Shown here in pieces: positions 58,627 to 64,000 of a stretch of 64,000 nucleotides of DNA (positions are counted from its first letter, which is position 1; each line of letters starts with the position of its first letter). The notes beneath the pieces are model-generated. The model made no database searches and was not told the DNA's origin. It worked only from the letters and a program-made list of their open reading frames with translations. The stretch covers positions 1,116,001 through 1,180,000 of the forward strand of contig JADJRB010000001.1 in assembly GCA_016712445.1 (NCBI GenBank), given 5' to 3'. This stretch comes from Acidobacteriota bacterium (GTDB taxonomy: Bacteria > Pseudomonadota > Alphaproteobacteria > Caulobacterales > Hyphomonadaceae). The position numbers were made by a program, and so were the translations under genes.

Positions 58627-60792
58627 CTAGTTCCCCGTCTCCGGAAACAGCTGGCGTGTCAGGTAGGTGAACTCCAGCGCCTGACGCTTCGCCCTTGCGG
58701 TCTGGTCAGCGGCAGCGGCGTGCCCGCCATCTGTGTTCTCGTAATAGAGGAAAGGCAGGCCCGCCTCCTCGAACCGTTTCGCCATCTTGCGGGCATGGCC
58801 CGGGTGGACACGGTCATCCTTCGTCGAAGTGACGAAGAACGGCACCGGATACGGCTTCGACGCGTCGAAGTTCTGGTAGGGCGAGATGGTCTCGAGGAAG
58901 GCGCGCTCTTCCGGCACGTCCGGCGAGCCATACTCGCCAACCCAGGAGGCGCCCGCCAGAAGCAGGTGGTAGCGCAGCATGTCGAGCAGCGGCACCTGCA
59001 CCACGACCGCGTTCCAGAGATCCGGCCGCTGGTTGAGCATCACGCCCATCAGGAGGCCGCCATTCGAGCCGCCCATGATGCCGAGATGCTCCGGGCTGGT
59101 GACCTTGCGGGCGACGAGGTCTTCGCCGACCGAGATGAAGTCGTCATAGATGCGCTGGCGGTTCTGCTTGAGGCCCGCCTGGTGCCAGTTCGGTCCGAAT
59201 TCGCCGCCGCCGCGGATGTTGGCGAGGGCATAGGCGCCGCCCTGCTCCAGCCAGAGGCGGCCGAGCACGGGGCTGTAGCCCGGCGTCTGGGAGACCTGGA
59301 ATCCGCCATAGCCGTAGAGCAGCGTCGGCGTCGTGCCGTCGAGCTTGATGTCGGCCCGGTGGATCAGGAAGTACGGCACCTTGGTGCCATCCTTGGAGGT
59401 CGAGAAGAACTGCTCCACCTTCAGGCCTGCGGTATCGAACTTGGCCGGCAGGCTTTTCAGCGTCGTGACCGCGCCGGTGTTGATGTCGTAGCTCAGCAGC
59501 GAGTCCGGCGTCAGGAAATCCTCGTAGTTGAGGAACACCGCGGTCTCGTCTTCGTCCGCAAATGCGATGCCCACCTGGCCGGAACCCGGCAGGTCGATGG
59601 CGCTCGTCGTCCAGCCCGCTTCGGTCGGCTCGAGGCGCAGCACCTTGCCGACGACGTTCTCGCTGATCGCCAGCAGCGCAGCGCCCTTGGCGACCGCCAC
59701 GCCGTCGACCGCCTGCGTCGCATCCGGACGGAACACCAGCGAGACCGGCGGCAGCGCACGGGTTTCAAGGAACGCATCGACATCGAACGCGACGAGATCA
59801 CCCGCCTTGAACGCCGCCTGCCCTTCCGGTGTCCAGTCCTGCTCGAGCGTGAACAGGAACCGGCCCTTGTAGATGCCCTTCGGCGACGACATCAGCGGAA
59901 TCGGCCACTGGACCGCCTCGGTCTCCCCTTCCGGGAACCAGAAATACTTCGACGTGAAAAACGTCTCGGCGATCACGGCGCCGTCGAGGATGCGGCCGTT
60001 CTCAAGCTTGATGACCATCGGCCAGACGCCGACATCGGTTGTCTTGCCACGGATCAGTTCGGCGGCGCTGTCCATCGGCGTGCCGCGCGTCCAGCGCTTC
60101 ACCGTCGTCGGATAGCCGGACTCCGTCAGCGTGCCCGCGCCCCAGTCGGTGGCAACCAGCAACGTGTCGAGGTTCGACCAGGCGAGCCCCTGCTTGGCTT
60201 CCGGCGTGACGAAGCCGCCGTCAACGAACGTCTTGGTGCCGAGGTCGAACTCGCGCACGATCACGGCATCCTTGCCGCCATTCGACAGCGAGATCAGGCA
60301 GCGGCTCGCTTCGCCCTGGTTCGGGCGGCGGCAGTCAGCGCCCTTGTAGACCCAGTTCTTGCCTTCATCCGCCGACAGCTTGTCGAAATCGAGGATGGTC
60401 TCCCAGACCGGCGCGTCGGTCGCGTAGCTTTCCGGCGTCGTGCGACGCCACAGGCCGCGCACGTTCACCGCGTCCTGCCAGAAATTGTAGACATAGCCGT
60501 TGCGCACCGTGCCGTAGGCAATGCGCTGGTCATCGTTCAGCACTTCCAGCGCGTCGGCCTTGAACGCGGCATAATGCGGATCGGCTTCGAGCTCGGCCAG
60601 CGTGCGCGTGTTCTGCGCCTCGACCCAGGCGAGCGCTTCCGGTCCCTCAACCTCTTCCAGCCAGAGATGCGAATCGGGATCGAACGGCGTTGTCTGGGCG
60701 GCAAGGTCAGTGGTCACGTCAGTCTCCGGGGCGGGGCCGTGGGCGCAGGCTGCCAGCGCAAGGGCGCTGATCGTGGCGAGAAGGATGCGCAT
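58627..60792 (-). CDS. prolyl oligopeptidase family serine peptidase lipoprotein
   Basis: 721 residues. Lipobox 'LAAC' (Cys16). N-terminal beta-propeller (about 60-450), then alpha/beta-hydrolase with 'IMGGSNGGLLMGV' (nucleophile Ser about 559), 'TSTKDDRVHPGHA' (Asp) and 'ENTDGGHAAA' (His). Cleaves short proline-containing peptides, probably in the periplasm or at the cell surface. No coupling to the GNAT gene beyond proximity. Confidence 0.93.
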   Translation of the reverse strand: MRILLATISALALAACAHGPAPETDVTTDLAAQTTPFDPDSHLWLEEVEGPEALAWVEAQNTRTLAELEADPHYAAFKADALEVLNDDQRIAYGTVRNGYVYNFWQDAVNVRGLWRRTTPESYATDAPVWETILDFDKLSADEGKNWVYKGADCRRPNQGEASRCLISLSNGGKDAVIVREFDLGTKTFVDGGFVTPEAKQGLAWSNLDTLLVATDWGAGTLTESGYPTTVKRWTRGTPMDSAAELIRGKTTDVGVWPMVIKLENGRILDGAVIAETFFTSKYFWFPEGETEAVQWPIPLMSSPKGIYKGRFLFTLEQDWTPEGQAAFKAGDLVAFDVDAFLETRALPPVSLVFRPDATQAVDGVAVAKGAALLAISENVVGKVLRLEPTEAGWTTSAIDLPGSGQVGIAFADEDETAVFLNYEDFLTPDSLLSYDINTGAVTTLKSLPAKFDTAGLKVEQFFSTSKDGTKVPYFLIHRADIKLDGTTPTLLYGYGGFQVSQTPGYSPVLGRLWLEQGGAYALANIRGGGEFGPNWHQAGLKQNRQRIYDDFISVGEDLVARKVTSPEHLGIMGGSNGGLLMGVMLNQRPDLWNAVVVQVPLLDMLRYHLLLAGASWVGEYGSPDVPEERAFLETISPYQNFDASKPYPVPFFVTSTKDDRVHPGHARKMAKRFEEAGLPFLYYENTDGGHAAAADQTARAKRQALEFTYLTRQLFPETGN

Positions 60793-60878
60793 GGGGTCTC
60801 CTGAAAGGGCGGGCGCGCCTCAGGCCGGCGCGCGGGAACGGGTGTGTTAGCCAAGCCTGCCCGGCATTGCAAACCGGC

Positions 60879-61484
60879 TCAGGGCAAGCGTTCCAGCGTT
60901 ATGCGCTCGACCAGCAGGCCGCGCCGTTTCTCCGGCACCACCGGGCGCACGGCGAAATAGTCGACCCCCTGCTCCCCGGACGCGACCGGCACATCGTACT
61001 CGAACGAATAGTCGGCAAAGCCCGGCACGAGGTCGAATTCCTGCCAGCCCGATTCGCCCACCCGCCCGGCCGAATAGTCCAGCTTCGCCGCCATCGCCCC
61101 CTGGTCGTCGGCCGGCCGCATGCGCACCGTGGCGCGGATCCGGCGGCCGGAAAACTGCAGCTCGATATCCGGCGCAAGCCGGAAGTGGGGCCCCTGCTCC
61201 GGCGGGTCGGCCAGCGCGCCGACCGCGGCATCGATCTGCAGCACATATCCGTTTTCCGGCGTCCGCAGCAGCCGCGTGCGCGCATCGCCGCCCGCAATCA
61301 CCTTGTTGAGGTATTTTCCGTCGATCACGATCCGGTCGTAGCTGACGCCGTCACCGGCTACCGGCCCGGTCGGCAGGCGCCCGATGCCGGGCTGCAGCGC
61401 CACGAACACCATCAGCACCACCAGCAGGCCCGCCAGCGGGAAGAACAACCCGTCGCGCATCCGGAAACTGCTCAAAGCCTTCAT
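60879..61484 (-). CDS. single-pass membrane protein of unknown function
   Basis: 201 residues. One TM helix (about 14-34), then a periplasmic, beta-rich domain with 'RIVIDGKYLNKVIAGGDARTRLLRTPE' (quoted in part), 'IELQFSGRRIRATVRMRPADD' and 'YSFEYDVPVASGEQGVDYFAVRPV'. The fold looks like a jelly-roll carbohydrate-binding module, but no family is recognised. Divergent from the AGE epimerase gene, which might indicate a sugar context. Confidence 0.6.
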   Translation of the reverse strand: MKALSSFRMRDGLFFPLAGLLVVLMVFVALQPGIGRLPTGPVAGDGVSYDRIVIDGKYLNKVIAGGDARTRLLRTPENGYVLQIDAAVGALADPPEQGPHFRLAPDIELQFSGRRIRATVRMRPADDQGAMAAKLDYSAGRVGESGWQEFDLVPGFADYSFEYDVPVASGEQGVDYFAVRPVVPEKRRGLLVERITLERLP

Positions 61485-61606
61485 GCGTCCGCCTTCCCGT
61501 TGGTCCGGTCCCGCTGGCCAAGGCGGGATGCTCCTGTTAGCAGGGTCGCGGGCAATTTGGCGAGCCATTTGCAGTGGCCCCGCAAACCGTGGAGACCGCA
61601 AACCGG

Positions 61607-62749
61607 ATGACCGAAAGCGCCCTGCGCCGCCGCGCCAAGGAAGCCCGCACCTGGCTGTTCGAGAGCTGCTTCCCGCTTTGGGCGGAGCACGGGCTGACGC
61701 CCGCCGGCCTGTTTCCGGAAGTCCTGTCGCTGGATCACGACGACCTGCCACGCGAGACGACCCGCGTGCGCGTGCAGGCCCGCCAGACCTATGTCTTCGC
61801 TGAAGCCTGGCGTCTCGGCTGGAAGCGCGATGTCTCGGCGCGTCTTGTTCAGGCCGGCGTTTCGGTCCTGACCGGCCCGGCGCTCGCGCCCACCGGCCTG
61901 CCGGGACGCATCCTGCGCGCCGATGGCTCCGGCCTCGCGGATGCCTCCGCCGATCTCTACGACACCGCCTTCGTGCTCTTTGCGCTCGCCGAAGCGGCGC
62001 GCGGCCCCGGCGGCGGCGAGGCTGCGATGAGCCAGGCGGACAAGATCCTCGCCGCGCTTGACCAGCTCGCCCGCGACCAGACCCATGGCGGTTATGCGGA
62101 AGTCTTGCCGGCCCCGCCGGTGCGCCTGCAGAACCCGCACATGCACCTGCTGGAAGCCTGCCTCGCGCTGCACCGCACCGACAAGGAAGCGGGACACCTC
62201 GCACGCGCCTCAGAAATCGTCGGCCTCTTCGAGGCGCACTTTACCGCCGGGCCGGGCGGCTTTCTCGGCGAGAAGTTCAGGCCGGACTGGTCAGCGCCGG
62301 ACGGCGACGCGGCCCGCATCGTTGAACCGGGCCACCAGTTCGAATGGGTCTGGTTGCTGCACACCTGGTCGCGCCTCGCCCAGAAGCCCCTGCCCGAGGC
62401 GGCCTCCACGCTTTATAGTTTCGGCGTCTCCACCCTCGACGAGGCCGGCCGGGCCTGCCAGGAGGTGACCCGCGACGGCGCGGCGGCCGATCCCTCGCGC
62501 CGCACCTGGCCGCAGACCGAAGCGCTGAAAGCCCATCTTGCGATGTACGAACAGCGCGGCGAAGCCCGCTTCGCCTCGGCCGCCTGCCGCAGCTTCGATG
62601 TGCTGATGGACGAATTCCTCACCGAAGATGGCGGCTGGATCGATCACTTCGCCGCCGATGGCACTGTCCTTGCGAAGGACATGCCCGCCTCGACCGGCTA
62701 TCACGTCGTCCTCGCCCTCGCCGAACTCATCCGCGTCATGGATGCTTGA
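61607..62749 (+). CDS. AGE-family sugar epimerase/isomerase
   Basis: 380 residues from ATG 61607 (GTG 61574 possible). Alpha/alpha-barrel of the N-acylglucosamine 2-epimerase family: 'RVQARQTYVFAEAWRLGW', 'DLYDTAFVLFALAEA', 'NPHMHLLEACLAL', 'EPGHQFEWVWLLHTW' and 'WPQTEALKAHLA' hold the conserved histidine and acidic residues. Likely interconverts mannose, fructose or N-acylhexosamines. Followed by gpmA on the same strand 63 bp later. Confidence 0.9.
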   Translation: MTESALRRRAKEARTWLFESCFPLWAEHGLTPAGLFPEVLSLDHDDLPRETTRVRVQARQTYVFAEAWRLGWKRDVSARLVQAGVSVLTGPALAPTGLPGRILRADGSGLADASADLYDTAFVLFALAEAARGPGGGEAAMSQADKILAALDQLARDQTHGGYAEVLPAPPVRLQNPHMHLLEACLALHRTDKEAGHLARASEIVGLFEAHFTAGPGGFLGEKFRPDWSAPDGDAARIVEPGHQFEWVWLLHTWSRLAQKPLPEAASTLYSFGVSTLDEAGRACQEVTRDGAAADPSRRTWPQTEALKAHLAMYEQRGEARFASAACRSFDVLMDEFLTEDGGWIDHFAADGTVLAKDMPASTGYHVVLALAELIRVMDA

Positions 62750-62812
62750 AATTTCCGGGCGACAAGACGCATAACGCGCCCGAACCCACGACCCACCTCA
62801 CGCAGGAACCGC

Positions 62813-63526
62813 ATGACCAAGCTTGTTCTCATCCGCCACGGACAATCCGCCTGGAATCTCGAAAACCGGTTCACCGGCTGGTGGGACGCTGACCTGACCG
62901 CGCAGGGAGAAGCCGAAGCCCGCGCCGCCGGCAAGATGTTGTCCGAACTCGACGCCGATTTTCGCGCCGGTTTCACCAGCGTCCAGACCCGCGCGATCCG
63001 CACACTGTGGCTTGCGCTGACCGAGATGAAGCGCGTCTGGCTGCCGGTCGAGAAGGACTGGCACCTCAACGAACGCCACTATGGCGGCCTGACCGGGCTC
63101 GACAAGGCCGAGACCGCGGCCAAGCACGGCGAGGAACAGGTCCATATCTGGCGCCGCAGCTACGACATCCCGCCGCCGCCGCTGGAAGTCGGCACGAAGT
63201 ACGACCTGTCCACCGATCCGCGTTATCGCGGCATCGACATTCCGGACACGGAAAGCCTGAAGACCACGCTGGAGCGCGTCCTGCCCTACTGGGAAAGCCG
63301 CATCGCGCCGGAGCTGAAGGCGGGCAAGGACACGCTGATCGCAGCGCACGGAAACTCCCTGCGCGCCCTCGTCAAACACCTGTTCAAGGTGCCGGACGAG
63401 ACGATCACCTCCGTCGAGATTCCGACCGGCAACCCGCTGCTGATCGAACTTGATGCCGCGCTGAAGCCGGTCTCAGTGCGCTATCTCGACGCCGCCCGCG
63501 CCCAGAAACTGCCCGCCCTGCCGTGA
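62813..63526 (+). CDS. gpmA: 2,3-bisphosphoglycerate-dependent phosphoglycerate mutase
   Basis: 237 residues. 'LIRHGQSAWNLENRFTGW' (catalytic His11-like), 'NERHYGGLTGLDK', 'ERVLPYW' and 'AAHGNSLRALVKHL' are diagnostic. Glycolysis and gluconeogenesis. Shine-Dalgarno AGGA before ATG 62813. Its TGA overlaps the next start (GTGA). Confidence 0.96.
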   Translation: MTKLVLIRHGQSAWNLENRFTGWWDADLTAQGEAEARAAGKMLSELDADFRAGFTSVQTRAIRTLWLALTEMKRVWLPVEKDWHLNERHYGGLTGLDKAETAAKHGEEQVHIWRRSYDIPPPPLEVGTKYDLSTDPRYRGIDIPDTESLKTTLERVLPYWESRIAPELKAGKDTLIAAHGNSLRALVKHLFKVPDETITSVEIPTGNPLLIELDAALKPVSVRYLDAARAQKLPALP

Positions 63527-63969
63527 GCAAGCGCCGCGACCGCCGCCTGATGGGAAGGGCGCTCGCGCTCGCCGGGCTCAACCAGGGCCTTACCGGCGCG
63601 AATCCTTCGGTCGGCTGCGTCATCCTTGATGCTCAAGGGCATGTCGTCGGCGAAGGTGTCACCGGCAAGGGCGGCCGTCCGCATGCAGAGGAAATTGCGC
63701 TGGACGACGCCGGAAACCGCGCGCGTGGCGGCACGGCTTATGTCACGCTGGAGCCCTGCCGCGAACGCTCCAGCGGCGCGGCCTCATGTTCCTCGAAACT
63801 CGTCGACGCCGGCATCCGCCGCGTCGTCGTCGCCATTGAAGATCCGCACCCGACGGCGAAAGACGGCATCCGCATCCTGCGCGACGCTGGCGTGGCGGTG
63901 GAGGTCGGCACGGGCCGCCGCACCGCCGCGGGCCGTTATGCCTGGTTCTTCAGGTCAGCAGCGAACTGA
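63523..63969 (+). CDS. standalone RibD-type deaminase domain protein
   Basis: 148 residues from GTG 63523. Zinc-dependent CDA fold: 'GRPHAEEIAL' (HAE) and 'VTLEPCRERSSGAASCSSKL' with PC and a later Cys as zinc ligands. Corresponds to the N-terminal pyrimidine deaminase half of RibD; the reductase half is missing, and the final zinc Cys spacing differs from the usual PCxxxxRTPPC. It may act in riboflavin synthesis or deaminate another base. Translationally coupled to gpmA. Confidence 0.75.
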   Translation: MSKRRDRRLMGRALALAGLNQGLTGANPSVGCVILDAQGHVVGEGVTGKGGRPHAEEIALDDAGNRARGGTAYVTLEPCRERSSGAASCSSKLVDAGIRRVVVAIEDPHPTAKDGIRILRDAGVAVEVGTGRRTAAGRYAWFFRSAAN

Positions 63970-64000
63970 TCAGCCTGCGAACGGCCCGGCATGGGCTGCG

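Noticed and set aside
1..64000. CRISPR array or phage/transposon module
   Set aside because: No regularly spaced repeats, transposase, integrase or phage structural genes were seen; the palindromes at 28-31.6 kb are not spaced like CRISPR repeats.

Overview
The window is GC-rich (by eye about 65%), densely coding chromosomal DNA from an alphaproteobacterium. The ffh / chorismate mutase / rpsP / rimM / trmD / rplS / leuC neighbourhood, the cell-envelope gene content (TonB-dependent receptor, S9 and alkaline-phosphatase lipoproteins) and the c-di-GMP-linked cellulose synthase genes suggest the stalked/budding marine Caulobacterales-Hyphomonadaceae group. This is an inference; no rRNA is present. 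Almost all genes look like ordinary core genes. Genes overlap heavily (ATGA, GTGA and CTAG junctions), and long antisense ORFs are common because of the GC content.

Region by region. 0.1-9.8 kb: exopolysaccharide. An O-antigen ligase-like membrane protein faces a tightly coupled minus-strand operon bcsA-bcsB-bcsC-like-PAS sensor, with BcsA carrying a PilZ c-di-GMP site. 10-20.6 kb: tRNA-Ser(GGA), msrA, a membrane-anchored protein overlapping msrA antisense, gluQ, a DMT transporter, an alkaline phosphatase lipoprotein, an XRE regulator divergent from a small membrane protein, a zinc alcohol dehydrogenase, and a FIST sensor coupled to a GGDEF-EAL protein. 20.8-27.3 kb: MATE transporter, pyrD, DUF952, DUF4112, an Ala-rich coiled-coil membrane protein, argG. 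27.3-31.6 kb: a low-GC hypothetical gene, then a GIY-YIG gene bracketed by palindromic repeats, prolyl-tRNA editing protein, asd, and further intergenic palindromes. 31.6-36 kb: DUF1801-ArsR-SRPBCC cluster with two palindromic operators, amidohydrolase, glutaredoxin-MauE fusion, GNAT. 36-47 kb: TonB receptor and biosynthesis genes (leuB, leuD, cysK, bioB, leuC), with a second low-GC patch at 42.3-43.4 kb. 47-57.8 kb: the translation/secretion operon ffh-aroQ-rpsP-rimM-trmD-rplS, split by three secreted beta/gamma-crystallin-fold genes, a K+/H+ antiporter and two opposite-strand genes. 57.9-64 kb: GNAT, S9 peptidase lipoprotein, AGE-family epimerase, gpmA and a standalone RibD-type deaminase.

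The most notable non-routine signals are these. A perfect 12-bp hairpin buries the cysK Shine-Dalgarno sequence. Three beta/gamma-crystallin paralogues sit inside the rpsP-rimM-trmD operon, each with a hairpin at its ribosome binding site. A PAS protein without an output domain is fused by overlap to the cellulose operon. A GIY-YIG gene is flanked by copies of a palindromic repeat whose centre varies while keeping its pairing. Clean operator-like palindromes lie at the ArsR, XRE and GNAT genes. I saw no CRISPR array, prophage, transposase or complete biosynthetic gene cluster, and nothing that I can claim as a proven new system.
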